DNA of 64,000 nucleotides, taken from NCBI GenBank assembly GCA_022778785.1, contig JALFSO010000018.1:1-64000 (forward strand), read 5' to 3'. Of this stretch, positions 25,853-36,687 are shown in pieces. Origin of the DNA: Dysosmobacter sp. GTDB lineage: Bacteria; Bacillota; Clostridia; Oscillospirales; Oscillospiraceae. Below the pieces are notes generated by a model that ran no database searches, had not been told where the DNA came from, and saw only the letters and a program-made list of their open reading frames with translations. The translations under genes and the position numbers were made by a program. Every line of letters starts with the position of its first letter. Positions within the stretch are counted from its first letter, which is position 1.

Positions 25853-26644
25853 TCACTGAGGGTCCATGGCGTTCCGCAGGGTGTCGGTGACGGCGCCCTC
25901 GAAGATCTCCGTGGCGTGGGCGTGGAGGGTCTCCAGCGCTCCGGCGGACAGCGTGCAGGACAGCTGGCCGCCCATGGACAGGTCCATGTCGAAGACAAAC
26001 TTCACCTCCGGGTCCTGGGGCGCGTTGGGCGCGGCCTTCAGACGGCCGGGACCGGCGTGGATCTTGGCCTGGCAGCTGGAGTCCAGCTTCAGCAGCAGGT
26101 CTGCCGCGCAGTTCAGGAAGTTCTCCTCCCGGACGTCCGGCTCCTGCAGAGGGCCGGTGTAAGCCGGGGCCATCAGGTCCGCCCAGGGCGTGCCCTCCAG
26201 ACCCAGCTTCTTCCGGGAGATGACGTTGACATAACGCAGGCCCACCCGCTCAAAAAAGGCGGGCTTGTAGATGGAGATAAACTCCGCCAGGGGCTTGTCC
26301 AGCTGGTGGGCGAAGTCCTCCCAGCCGGTATAGCGCAGGGTGGACAGGGCGATGAAGTTCTGGGTCAGGTTCAGCTTCCACAGATTGTCGGCAGAGAGGA
26401 AGTTGTAATTGCTCACCGGCGGGGCCTGCCGGAGCTGGGGATTTGGGCCGCCGGCGCCCACCAGCTGGGGCGGCGCCGCCTCCTGACGCTTCACATACCG
26501 GGGGAAGGCGTCCCGGATGGCCTCCTGAAAGTCCGCCGGTTCGGTGTTGTTGATGGAGAGAATGGTGGGAAAGCGGAGCTGGCAGATGACCTCATGAACA
26601 GGGGCATTGCCGTAGAGGGTCCGCGGATGTCTGGAAAACAGCAT
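25853..26644 (-). CDS. TIGR04255 family protein
   Basis: This 263-residue soluble protein matches the TIGR04255 pattern: APVHEVICQLRFP near residue 14, FQEAIRDAFPRY, then the mid-domain NLTQNFIALSTLRYTGWEDF and FFERVGLRYVNVI. The family is widespread, of unknown function and sometimes found near toxin or stress genes. It is monocistronic here. GGAGCC lies before the ATG. Confidence 0.85.
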   Translation of the reverse strand: MLFSRHPRTLYGNAPVHEVICQLRFPTILSINNTEPADFQEAIRDAFPRYVKRQEAAPPQLVGAGGPNPQLRQAPPVSNYNFLSADNLWKLNLTQNFIALSTLRYTGWEDFAHQLDKPLAEFISIYKPAFFERVGLRYVNVISRKKLGLEGTPWADLMAPAYTGPLQEPDVREENFLNCAADLLLKLDSSCQAKIHAGPGRLKAAPNAPQDPEVKFVFDMDLSMGGQLSCTLSAGALETLHAHATEIFEGAVTDTLRNAMDPQ

Positions 26645-26728
26645 GGCGAAGGCTCCTTTGTCGTTGGAATAGCCTTATTGTATCCCCCCGCCGGAAAAAA
26701 GTCAATGCGGCCCGCCGTTCCCCGTCCG

Positions 26729-27556
26729 TCACAGATAGAACCGGTGACAGCCGATGGTGGTGTAATACGTCCGGTTGGCGTTGATCCACTTCCCCTGGGA
26801 CAGCGCCGGGGCGTAGAAGTACAGGCAGTCCCCCACCACGCTCTCCCCGCCGCTGAGGATCTGCTTCGCCGCCGTCACCGACAGGGGCGACGGCTCGTCG
26901 TAGATGGTGCCGTTGCTCACCGGCTCGAACTGGACGCCGTCCTTGCAGTCGAAGACCACCTCGCGGATGGTGTCGGGGAACTCATCGGAGGCCACCCGGT
27001 TCATCACCACGCTGCCCACCGCCAGCTGGCCCTGGAAGGACTCGCCCCGGCTCTCGGCGCTGATGACCCGGCTGAGCCAGTACAGGTCCTCCTCCGTCCA
27101 GGCGGGTCCCTCCGCCGCCGCGCCGTTCACCTGGATGCCGGTGGTGACGGCGGCGCCGCCCAGGGCGCCGTCCCAGCACACCTCCCAGCCCAGGGCCTGA
27201 CACAGGGACCGCACCGGCACGTATGTACGCCCGTTCCGCAGAAACACCGGCGCCGTGGTGGCCCGGTCCTGGCCGTTCACCGTCAGCACCGTCTCGCCGG
27301 GCCGTGCGGTGAGGGACGCGTCCCCGCACCGGGCGGCAGCCTGTCCCGCCTGACTGTCCCAGGTCACGGTCCAGCCCGCCGTCTCCAGCAGCGCCCGCAG
27401 GGACACGGCGGTGACGCCGCCGCTGAGATAGGACGCCGACGGGAGCAGAGATCCGTTCACCGTCACCGGCACCATCCGGGCCGCGGCGGCGGTGGGCGTC
27501 AGGGCGGTCAGGGACAACAGGGCGGCGGCAGCGCCTGCCAAAAGTCTTTCCTTCAT
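26729..27556 (-). CDS. Secreted SleB-type cell wall hydrolase with copper-amine-oxidase-like domain
   Basis: This protein of about 275 residues has a signal peptide (MKERLLAGAAAALLS to AAAA), an N-terminal copper amine oxidase N-like repeat domain (about 28-140; VPVTVNG, RPGETVLTVNGQ, FLRNGRTYVPVRSL) and a C-terminal hydrolase_2 domain (about 155-275; WLSRVISAESRGESFQGQLAVGSVVMNRV). The glutamate in SAES is the expected catalytic residue. SleB is a spore cortex lytic transglycosylase used in germination; CwlJ/SleB relatives also act vegetatively. The start at 27556 follows GGAAAG. Confidence 0.88.
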   Translation of the reverse strand: MKERLLAGAAAALLSLTALTPTAAAARMVPVTVNGSLLPSASYLSGGVTAVSLRALLETAGWTVTWDSQAGQAAARCGDASLTARPGETVLTVNGQDRATTAPVFLRNGRTYVPVRSLCQALGWEVCWDGALGGAAVTTGIQVNGAAAEGPAWTEEDLYWLSRVISAESRGESFQGQLAVGSVVMNRVASDEFPDTIREVVFDCKDGVQFEPVSNGTIYDEPSPLSVTAAKQILSGGESVVGDCLYFYAPALSQGKWINANRTYYTTIGCHRFYL

Positions 27557-27704
27557 GGAAGTCTTTCCTTTCTGTGGTGATTTCGTAACGAAATGATACA
27601 GGAAATGACAAACGGTAACAAGCCACAAAACCTGGCAGGTCTGGCACGCTCCCCCTCTTCCGGAAGCGTTCTGGTGATTTTTGCAGAAATTTCCCGGTTC
27701 TCTA

Positions 27705-27773
27705 TTGACAATATCGTTAGGCGATATTACACTGAGAGCAGATAATATCGACTAATGATATCGCTTTACGATA
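27705..27773 (+). promoter_or_regulatory. padR promoter with three tandem inverted-repeat operators
   Basis: TTGACA (27705-27710), a 17-base spacer and TACACT form the promoter. TATCG-N5-CGATA occurs at 27712-27726, inside the spacer, and at 27759-27773, next to the ribosome site. A copy with one mismatch (TATCG-N5-TGATA) lies at 27746-27760. The layout suggests tight self-repression by PadR. Confidence 0.75.
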
Positions 27774-27788
27774 AAAGGAGTGGAGCAC

Positions 27789-28148
27789 ATGGCCAGAGAA
27801 CCGCTGCGGGTACTGACGGAGCCCATGTTCTACGTTCTGCTGTCCCTGCTGCGGCAGGAGCGGTGCGGCACGGAGATCATGCAGTACACCGACGACACCA
27901 CCGCCGGACGGGTGACCCTGGGCCCCGGCACGCTGTACACCATCCTGGCCAAATTCCAGGAGGAGCGGCTTATCGAGGAGACGGCGGTAGAGGGCCGGAA
28001 GCGGACCTACCGCATCACGGAGCGGGGCCGTGCCCTGTACCGGGAGGAGCTGGGCCGGCTGCGGCTGTGCGTGGCCGACGGCGAGCGGGAGGGACAGCTG
28101 TATCTGTCCTCCCTGGGACTGCCGGAAAGAGGAGGCGGCGAACCATGA
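27789..28148 (+). CDS. PadR family transcriptional regulator
   Basis: This 119-residue protein has the PadR winged helix (MFYVLLSLLRQERCGTEIM, LGPGTLYTILAKFQEERLIEE, RKRTYRITERGRALY). AAAGGAG sets the ATG at 27789; an in-frame GTG at 27780 overlaps that site. The upstream promoter carries repeated operators, so it probably represses itself and the three DUF2812 genes that follow. The next gene starts inside its stop (ATGA overlap). Confidence 0.93.
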   Translation: MAREPLRVLTEPMFYVLLSLLRQERCGTEIMQYTDDTTAGRVTLGPGTLYTILAKFQEERLIEETAVEGRKRTYRITERGRALYREELGRLRLCVADGEREGQLYLSSLGLPERGGGEP

Positions 28149-29314
28149 AACGGGTGCTGAATTGGCTGCGGAACTTTCTTTGGGGCGACCGGATGCCCTG
28201 CAGTGAATACGATGTCCCCGCACTGGAGGACTGGCTGGAGCGGCAGGCCCGCCGGGGCCGGGTATTGCAGGCGTGGGCGTCCTTCACCGGCGGCGTACCG
28301 TCGGAGTGCCGGTTCTGCCTGGAACCGGCGGCGAAGCGGGAGTACGAGCCGTCGGATGAGAAGCTGGCGGACTACGCCGCCGCGGGCTGGGAGTACGTCT
28401 GCCGTACCAGAGGCGGCGCCTTTCTGGTGTGGCGGTCCACGTCGCCGGACCCCGTCCCCCTGCGGACGGACCCCACGGCGGACAGCTACGCCTATGACTA
28501 TCTGTGGCGGCGGTTCCTGCTCCAAATGGCGCTGTGGCTGGCTTATATCATAGGAATGGCGGGGATCGCCGGTTATAATCTGGCCCGGGACCGCCACTTC
28601 CTGCTGAACATCATGCAGGACGCGGAAACAAGCTGGCTGGTGGTGTATCTCGCCCTGCTGCTGGTCTATACCGCCTTCGTCCAGTTCTCCGGTCTCCGGA
28701 CCCTGCGGCGGCTGATGCGGAGTCTCCGGGCCGGGGTACCCATGGAGCGTCGGAAGTCCCGCATTCCCTTCCGGACCGTCTATCTGCTGGCCGCCTGCGG
28801 CATCCCACTGTATCTGGCCTGCGGGATGCTGTCCGTCTGGGAACCGGAACATGTGGATCTCGCCGACGACCTGACGCCTTTTGCGGCGGTAGACGCGCTG
28901 GGCGGCACGGCGGACGGCGCGAAAGTCACCCGCTTCCGCACGTTCCTGGGCAGGACTGTCACCGTGGCCCAGGGAGACTGCGATCTGCTGTGGAGGGACA
29001 GCGGACGAAGCACCAAAGATCTCATCCGCATCGTCTGCGACACCCAGCAGACGGTCTATCTCCCGTACTTTCCTGCCCTGTCCGGCCCTCTGCTGCGGGA
29101 ACTGGCGGAGGCCTACATCCCGGAGGACGGCGGTCTCCCGGCGGAGACGCTGGACACAGACTGCTTTGATGATGCGTTTTATGTCAACTCTGACGGCATC
29201 CAGCACTTCGCCGCCCGGAAGGACGGCCGGGTGCTGTACTGCCGCACCGCCGCGCCGGAGGACCTGCGGGACCACCTTCCGGAGCTGGCGGCGGTGCTGG
29301 CAGACACGGACTGA
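28145..29314 (+). CDS. DUF2812 membrane protein, paralogue 1
   Basis: This 389-residue protein starts at the ATG overlapping the padR stop. It has an N-terminal DUF2812 domain (about 18-115; EYDVPALEDWLERQARRG, AAAGWEYVCRTRGGAFLVWRS) and two helices near 127-145 and 160-180. A basic segment LRTLRRLMRSLRAGVPME precedes a third helix (about 215-235), followed by a C-terminal domain ending APEDLRDHLPELAAVLAD. With three helices the C-terminal domain would lie outside the cell. DUF2812 proteins often sit next to PadR regulators, but their function is unknown. Confidence 0.85.
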   Translation: MKRVLNWLRNFLWGDRMPCSEYDVPALEDWLERQARRGRVLQAWASFTGGVPSECRFCLEPAAKREYEPSDEKLADYAAAGWEYVCRTRGGAFLVWRSTSPDPVPLRTDPTADSYAYDYLWRRFLLQMALWLAYIIGMAGIAGYNLARDRHFLLNIMQDAETSWLVVYLALLLVYTAFVQFSGLRTLRRLMRSLRAGVPMERRKSRIPFRTVYLLAACGIPLYLACGMLSVWEPEHVDLADDLTPFAAVDALGGTADGAKVTRFRTFLGRTVTVAQGDCDLLWRDSGRSTKDLIRIVCDTQQTVYLPYFPALSGPLLRELAEAYIPEDGGLPAETLDTDCFDDAFYVNSDGIQHFAARKDGRVLYCRTAAPEDLRDHLPELAAVLADTD

Positions 29315-29328
29315 AGAAAGGAGCGCAC

Positions 29329-30516
29329 ATGGACAACGAGAACAAGGCCCTGGGTTCGGCCTGCGGCCAGACGTGCAGCGAGATCCTCCCCGCCCACTAC
29401 GACCCGGCGGCGGTGGAGACGTGGCTGGAGGACATGGCAAAGGACGGCTGGCAGCTGACGGGCTTCGACTACCGCTTCTTCCGGACGGCGGGGACCTTCG
29501 AGCGGTCGGAGCCCCGGCCCACACGCTATCGCCTGACGCCTCTGACCCGGAAAGAAAAAGAGCCGGACGCGGAGCAGCGGGAGCTCTGCGAGCTGCGGGG
29601 CTGGCGGTACGCCGCCGCCATCTCCGGCAGCTTCCACGTCTGGCGGTGCGACGACCCCGGGGCGCCGGAGATGGACACGGATCCGGTGACCCAGGCGGAG
29701 GGCTACCGCTGGCTGCGGCGGCGGGTCTGGCGGAGCTATCTCATCGACCTGCTGTTGGCGGCTTTGCTGTTTGTCATCGTTCTGGCGCTGCCCGGAAATG
29801 GCCGGGGCTTCCTGCTCAATATGTCGGAGAACGATGCGCCGGGAGAGTTCACGCTCTGGTGCCTGTTCATTGTAGGGATGACGGCCTCGGGCGTCGGGAC
29901 CATCCGGACGCTGCGGCGGCTGTACCGGCGGCTTCACACCGGCGTCCCCATGGACCGCCCCGCCCCCTACCGGGCCAGACAGTGGCGGACACGGGTCCTG
30001 TGGCTGGCCTTCATAGTGGGCTACTTCTATATCGTGTGCGACGGCCTGTTCAACGCCGACGATTTCCACCGGATGGACGACGACCCCGAAGCCATGGCCC
30101 GCGCCCGGTACGTAGATGTCACCGATCTCAATCCGTCGCTGGCGGAGGCGGACGTCTGGCATGCGTACACGAAAAGCCTGGAGCTGATCCCCCGGATGTA
30201 CCAGGTGGACCACTATGCCGCGGACACCTCCGGTGTTGTGACGGACAGCGCACATACGGAGTATTACCGCCTGCTGACAGTCCCGCTGGCGGAGGAGCTG
30301 GAGCGGGAATTGGTGGAATATATGACCACTCGCAGCCACTATATTGACCTGACGGCCTGTCCCGTCTCCACGCTGGACAGCTTTTACTGGGGCCGGGGAG
30401 ATGGACGGCAGTACGCCGTGGCCCGGCTGGGCCGTGCCGTCCTGACGGTGGAGTATGACGGTCCGGCGGACCTGCGGGACCATCCGGAGGCCCTGGCGGC
30501 GGCGCTGGCGGAGTAG
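29329..30516 (+). CDS. DUF2812 membrane protein, paralogue 2
   Basis: This 395-residue paralogue repeats the same plan: DUF2812 domain with HYDPAAVETWLEDMAKDGWQL and AGTFERSE, two helices, IRTLRRLYRRLHTGVPMD, a third helix and a C-terminal domain ending DLRDHPEALAAALAE. The DUF2812 motif is the most canonical of the three. It follows paralogue 1 by 14 bases, with AAAGGAG before its ATG. Confidence 0.86.
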   Translation: MDNENKALGSACGQTCSEILPAHYDPAAVETWLEDMAKDGWQLTGFDYRFFRTAGTFERSEPRPTRYRLTPLTRKEKEPDAEQRELCELRGWRYAAAISGSFHVWRCDDPGAPEMDTDPVTQAEGYRWLRRRVWRSYLIDLLLAALLFVIVLALPGNGRGFLLNMSENDAPGEFTLWCLFIVGMTASGVGTIRTLRRLYRRLHTGVPMDRPAPYRARQWRTRVLWLAFIVGYFYIVCDGLFNADDFHRMDDDPEAMARARYVDVTDLNPSLAEADVWHAYTKSLELIPRMYQVDHYAADTSGVVTDSAHTEYYRLLTVPLAEELERELVEYMTTRSHYIDLTACPVSTLDSFYWGRGDGRQYAVARLGRAVLTVEYDGPADLRDHPEALAAALAE

Positions 30517-30565
30517 CTGCCGGTTCCAAACAGTTTTAAATGATTTCAGATAAGGAGGGATCGCC

Positions 30566-31777
30566 ATGCTGCGTGTCCTGCCCACCAGCGTGTACAATGT
30601 CCCGGCCATGGAGACGTGGCTGGGAGAGCAGGCCCGGAAGGGCCGTCTCATCACCGGCTTCTGGGGCGACTACGGCGCCCTGTTTGACAAGGGGGAGCCC
30701 CGGGCGGAGGTCTACCGGCTGGAGCCCGGCGACGGCAATGTCCGGCCAGACCCGGAGAAAGCGGAGCTGTACGGCGCCGCCGGATGGGAGTTTATCGTCT
30801 CCACCTTCGACCATACGCTGTGGCTGTTCCGGGCCTGCCGCCCGGACCCGTCCCCCATCCACACAGACCCGGAGACCCAGGCCATCGCCTTCGGGCGGCT
30901 GCGGAGGAAGCTGCTGCTCAATACCTTTCTGTGGGCGGTGCTGTTCGCCCTGTCGGTGGGGATCGTCACGCTGAATCTCATGCGTATCTCCGTCTGGCAG
31001 GTGATCCGGGAACCCACCGCCCTGCTGGTCTTCCGGCCCGCCGCTTTCCAGATGAGCCTGCTGTGGGGCGGACTGGCCCTGAACGACTGGCTCGCCCTGC
31101 GGCGGCTGCTGAAGCCCCTGCGGGCCGGCATCCCCATGGAACACAGTGCGCCGTACCGTCAGGGCCGCCGGTGGTGGTTCTGGGGCGTCACGGCGCTGAT
31201 TCCTCTCCAACTTCTTCTCATTCCCTGCTTCTCCGCCCTGGAGCCTGTGGTGGAGCGGTGGGCGGGGAACCCAGCCGGGTGTTCCTGGCCCATCGCCTAC
31301 GTGCAGGTGGAGGATCTGGGAGCGTCGCCGGAGCGCCGGGCGGCCAACTACGTGACCCGGACGGACAGTATATTGGGCGAAAGCTACACCATCGGCGACG
31401 GCGGCGTTACCTTCGCCATGGGCCAGGACAGCCGTCTCCAGGGCCGGACCAACTTCTGGCGGCTGAAGGTGCCGGGGCTGGCGGAGGCGCTGACCCGGGA
31501 GATCCTCCATGACGAGTTCCCCGGCACCACCCGGAGCGAGTCCTTCCGGGCGTTTTTGAAAGAGGAGTATCCGGACAGCGTGAATCCCATGGCAGCGTCG
31601 GCGGAGCCGCTGGCGGACAGCCGCTTCGACGGCGTCTGGTACACAGCGGACGGGGATGTCCAGTATCTGCTGCTCCGGCAGGGCCGGACGGTGCTGTGGA
31701 TGCGGGCGGAGGACGTGCCGGAGGACCTGCGGGACCATCTGGACGACTTCGCCGCCGTACTGGACGGAGTTAAATGA
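30566..31777 (+). CDS. DUF2812 membrane protein, paralogue 3
   Basis: This 403-residue paralogue has the shortest N-terminal lead (MLRVLPTSVYNVPAMETWL), EFIVSTFDHTLWLFRACRPD, two helices, LRRLLKPLRAGIPMEHSAPYR, a third helix and a C-terminal domain ending VPEDLRDHLDDFAAVLDG. It lies 49 bases after paralogue 2, preceded by AAGGAGG. A strong hairpin follows, ending the four-gene operon. Confidence 0.85.
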   Translation: MLRVLPTSVYNVPAMETWLGEQARKGRLITGFWGDYGALFDKGEPRAEVYRLEPGDGNVRPDPEKAELYGAAGWEFIVSTFDHTLWLFRACRPDPSPIHTDPETQAIAFGRLRRKLLLNTFLWAVLFALSVGIVTLNLMRISVWQVIREPTALLVFRPAAFQMSLLWGGLALNDWLALRRLLKPLRAGIPMEHSAPYRQGRRWWFWGVTALIPLQLLLIPCFSALEPVVERWAGNPAGCSWPIAYVQVEDLGASPERRAANYVTRTDSILGESYTIGDGGVTFAMGQDSRLQGRTNFWRLKVPGLAEALTREILHDEFPGTTRSESFRAFLKEEYPDSVNPMAASAEPLADSRFDGVWYTADGDVQYLLLRQGRTVLWMRAEDVPEDLRDHLDDFAAVLDGVK

Positions 31778-31794
31778 GCCATACGGACAGCAAA

Positions 31795-31827
31795 GCCCCC
31801 CGCCGCCGGTTTCCGGCAGCGGGGGGC
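31795..31827. terminator. Terminator between convergent genes
   Basis: A GC-rich stem (31795-31803 with 31819-31827, plus an inner CCGG-TTT-CCGG stem) lies between the DUF2812 operon and the GH25 gene. Confidence 0.75.
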
Positions 31828-31843
31828 ATCTGGTTTCATGCGT

Positions 31844-33511
31844 TTATTTCCGGCGGATGAACTGGAGGTTCATGTCCACGGGGCCGGTGATGCCGTTGAC
31901 CTCGGCGGTGGTGTACCGGGTGTCGCCGTCACAGAACTGCCAGTAGTCCATCTGATAGTAGAAGCTGGGATACACCCGCTCCGGGGAGCTGACGGGATAG
32001 CGGTACTCCGGGAACCAGATGGGATAGTCCTGGAGCTGGGGCAGGTTATACTTGTTGTAGCCCACCTCCTTGCCCATGTACACGATGGGCTGATAGCCCG
32101 CCTCCTCGATGCGCTGGCAGAAAGCTACGGCGCAGGCAGTGGCGATCTCCGGTGCCAGACTGTGGGCCCGGTAGGAGGTGGTGCCCAGCTCCCAGTCGTA
32201 GGCCACGGGGCCGTCGATCTCATGCTCCTCCAGGATGCGCAGGACGAAGTCCGCCTCCTCGATGGCCTCCTCCACGGTGATGGCCTGGGAGAAGAAGTAC
32301 ACGCCGGTCTCGATGCCCGCCTCCATGGCGCCGTCGATGTTCTGAGCGCCGAAGGCGTCCGACAGGATGGTGCCGCCGCTGTAGCCCCGGAGGCCCACCC
32401 GGATCATGGCGAAGTCCACACCGTCGTCGGCCACGGCCTCCCAGTCGATGGTGTTGTTGGGGCAGCGCCGGTTCTGGTACGCGGACACGTCGATACCGAA
32501 CCGGGTCCGGAAGTCCTCATTGGTGCACACCAGACGGCCCCGGTCATCCCAGTAGAAGTCATCGGCGGTGAGGGTGTTCCGCTCCAGATCGTCATATACC
32601 GGGACCTTGTAGTTGCCGTCCACGGCGGTGCGGTCCGCCTCGATCCAGGGATACTCCCGCTCCGGATCTTCGGCGGGCTGTTCCTCAACGGGCTGCTCCT
32701 GAGGCGTGGTGATGGTCTCCACGATGCCGGTGCCCAGATTCCGCACCGTGCCCGTCAGGGTCACGTCCCGCAAGGTGACGGTGCCAGTGACGCCGGGGGC
32801 CAGAATAAGGTCACCGGAAATGGTCAGATTGCTGAACTCCGCGCCGTCCACGGCGGTGACAAGGGCCGTGCCCTCCACATTCTCCGTGTAGGTGCCGCTG
32901 TCCTGGAACAGCTCCGAGATCATGCTGTTCAGCAGGTTCACCACCTCCGCACGGGTGATGGGGGTCTCCGGCCGGAAGCACCGGTCCAGTCCCACGTCGG
33001 TGATGTACCCGGCGTTGTACATGGTCAGCAGGTATCCCTTGGCATAGTCCTGGACCACGTAGCCGTCGGCGTAGGGCAGCTCGCCCTCCGTCTCCGCCAG
33101 GCCGAAGGCCCGGCCGATCATGGTCACGGCCTGCTGGCGGCTGATGTTGTGGTAGATCAGCGCCTGGCCGTTGTTGCCCAGATACACCCCGGCGGCGTTG
33201 AGCTTCAGGATGTCGCTCTCCCAGTAGTCCCCAGCGGTGTCGGAAAAGGTGGAGGCGTCGGCCTCCTTGGTGTATTTCAGAAACCGGGACAGAATGCCCG
33301 CGAAGGCGCCCCGGGTGATGGTGGCGTCCGGCCGGAAGGTGCCGTCCTCGTAGCCGTTGAGGATGTGGTAGTCCCCGCTCCACTTCTCGATGGCAGGCTC
33401 CGCCCAATGGCCAGCGGTGTCCTGATAGGCGGCCCGCGCCCACACCGGCAGGACCATGGCCGCTGCCAGGGACAGGGCCAGGATGCGTTTTGTCAGTCTG
33501 TTCTTGCCCAT
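31844..33511 (-). CDS. GH25 muramidase with SLH repeats, secreted
   Basis: This protein of about 555 residues has a signal peptide (MGKNRLTKRILALSLAAA to ARAA) and three S-layer homology repeats in the N-terminal third (YQDTAGHWAEPAIEKW, NGYEDGTFRPDATITRGAFAGIL, FRPETPITRAEVVNLL). A short beta segment of about 55 residues and a Pro/Glu linker follow. The C-terminal GH25 domain has FGIDVSAYQNR, DFAMIRVG, DGPVAYDWE and YWQF; its Asp and Glu are the usual catalytic pair. It should bind secondary wall polymer and cut peptidoglycan. GGGAG precedes the ATG at 33511. Confidence 0.92.
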   Translation of the reverse strand: MGKNRLTKRILALSLAAAMVLPVWARAAYQDTAGHWAEPAIEKWSGDYHILNGYEDGTFRPDATITRGAFAGILSRFLKYTKEADASTFSDTAGDYWESDILKLNAAGVYLGNNGQALIYHNISRQQAVTMIGRAFGLAETEGELPYADGYVVQDYAKGYLLTMYNAGYITDVGLDRCFRPETPITRAEVVNLLNSMISELFQDSGTYTENVEGTALVTAVDGAEFSNLTISGDLILAPGVTGTVTLRDVTLTGTVRNLGTGIVETITTPQEQPVEEQPAEDPEREYPWIEADRTAVDGNYKVPVYDDLERNTLTADDFYWDDRGRLVCTNEDFRTRFGIDVSAYQNRRCPNNTIDWEAVADDGVDFAMIRVGLRGYSGGTILSDAFGAQNIDGAMEAGIETGVYFFSQAITVEEAIEEADFVLRILEEHEIDGPVAYDWELGTTSYRAHSLAPEIATACAVAFCQRIEEAGYQPIVYMGKEVGYNKYNLPQLQDYPIWFPEYRYPVSSPERVYPSFYYQMDYWQFCDGDTRYTTAEVNGITGPVDMNLQFIRRK

Positions 33512-33706
33512 TTTCGTCTCCCTCTGGTGAAAAATGTCGAAGAAATATCCGCAAAAAGTCCCCGCGGCAAAGTCTCCGCGGGGGTCCTTTCCAGTACTTG
33601 CCTTGTCTGCCATCATAACAAATCTTTTCCATGGGGTCAACTGGTATCTTATGTTAACCTTTCCTTTTTCACAGAAAGTTCACAACTTCCGGCAAGGGCA
33701 GTGCAA

Positions 33707-33742
33707 AGGCCCCATCCCGGCTGGACAGCCGGGATGGGGTCC
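33707..33742 (-). terminator. Terminator after glmS
   Basis: Thirteen-bp perfect arms (33710-33722 with 33727-33739) with a four-base loop, ahead of the GH25 gene. Confidence 0.75.
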
Positions 33743-33769
33743 TGTTTCCTATTTTCCGTAGGGGAAATC

Positions 33770-35608
<1,839 letters not shown>

Positions 35609-35693
35609 AGTCAAAAATCCTCCTGATAGTCATGACAGAGTGGTTGGTTATCGAGAAGGACAAACGCGCAGTTCATTTGCCTTTTCACCACGG

Positions 35694-35851
35694 TCATCCC
35701 GCTTCTGTTCCGCGGTCGCCCGCGTATTTGTACGGGATGTGCGCGCCCGTGGGCGCGGAGGGGCATCCGCCGAAAGTTCGATTGCAGGACCGTGTCCTGA
35801 CGCTCCCCTCTCCTCGTTATCCCGGCACACCGGTGCCGGGCACATGGCGCT
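35694..35851 (-). ncRNA. glmS ribozyme (self-cleaving riboswitch)
   Basis: On the minus strand the leader begins with the cleavage-site sequence A-GCGCC (near 35851-35846). It continues with a P2-type stem, TAACGAGGA, and the strictly kept ATCGAA and TTTCGGCGGATGCC core. Peripheral stems follow (GCGCCC-ACG-GGGCGC type and CATCCCG pairing with CGGGATG near 35695). In the presence of glucosamine-6-phosphate it cleaves its own mRNA, and RNase J then destroys glmS. The region 35852-36003 upstream holds no gene. Confidence 0.93.
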
Positions 35852-36003
35852 GTTGATGGGACGGACCCATGGACCTCCTTTCCCTACTGCGATTCGGACG
35901 CTGTGAACAACAGTATATGACAGATCCCCGGTGCGGGGAAATATCCAAAATGGATAAAAATGACCTCTCCGGCAGATACTTTCTCCGTCAGGGAGGGATG
36001 TCA

Positions 36004-36687
36004 ATGGCCACCGCGTTTCTCCGCACGGTGATCCTCTATTTTCTCATCATGGCCGGTCTGCGGATCACGGGCAAGCGGCAGATCGGCGAGCTGGAGCCCA
36101 GCGAGCTGGTGCTGACCATGATGGTCTCGGACCTGGCCACAGTGCCCATGCAGGACTTCGGCATCCCGCTGCTGGCGGGGGTCATCCCCATTCTGACACT
36201 GCTGTCGCTGTCCATGCTGCTGAGCCAGCTGTCCCTGCGGAGCCTGCGGTTCCGGGACCTGGCCTGCGGCGTCCCCACGGTGCTCATCGACCAGGGACGG
36301 GTCTGTCAGGCGGCCATGCGGAAAAACCGCTTCACCATCGACGAACTGATGGAGGAGCTGCGGACCCAGGGCTACTGCGACCTCTCCGCCGTGAAATACG
36401 CGGTGCTGGAGAACTCCGGCCAGCTGTCCATCCTCCCGTGGGCACAGGAACAGCCGCCAACGGCGAAGCAGCTCCGCCAGCCGGTGGAGGACGACGTGAC
36501 CCTGCCCCTGATCCTCATCAACGACGGGCGGGTCCTGCGGCGGAACCTGGCCCTCTGTGAGAAGACGGAGGACTGGCTCCGGGAGCAGCTCACTGCCCGG
36601 GGACTGCGCTCCCCGAAAGAGGTGTTCCTGTTCACCCTGGCGGGAGACGGGTCGGTCTGCTGTCTGGAGAAGGAGGGCGGGAGATGA
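36004..36687 (+). CDS. yetF: YetF/DUF421 family membrane protein
   Basis: This 227-residue protein has three N-terminal helices and the DUF421 core: GLRITGKRQIGELEPSELVLTMM, then FRDLACGVPTVLIDQGRV and MRKNRFTIDELMEELR. The family is linked to spore and membrane biology, and the soluble domain is of unknown function. The ATG at 36004 is seven bases after GGAGG; the open frame runs back to 35869. It overlaps the DUF4363 gene by four bases, a common pairing in Clostridia. Confidence 0.92.
   Translation: MATAFLRTVILYFLIMAGLRITGKRQIGELEPSELVLTMMVSDLATVPMQDFGIPLLAGVIPILTLLSLSMLLSQLSLRSLRFRDLACGVPTVLIDQGRVCQAAMRKNRFTIDELMEELRTQGYCDLSAVKYAVLENSGQLSILPWAQEQPPTAKQLRQPVEDDVTLPLILINDGRVLRRNLALCEKTEDWLREQLTARGLRSPKEVFLFTLAGDGSVCCLEKEGGR

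Noticed and set aside
35869..36003. N-terminal extension of the YetF frame
   Set aside because: It covers the glmS promoter/leader area and lacks family similarity; the GGAGG site favours 36004.
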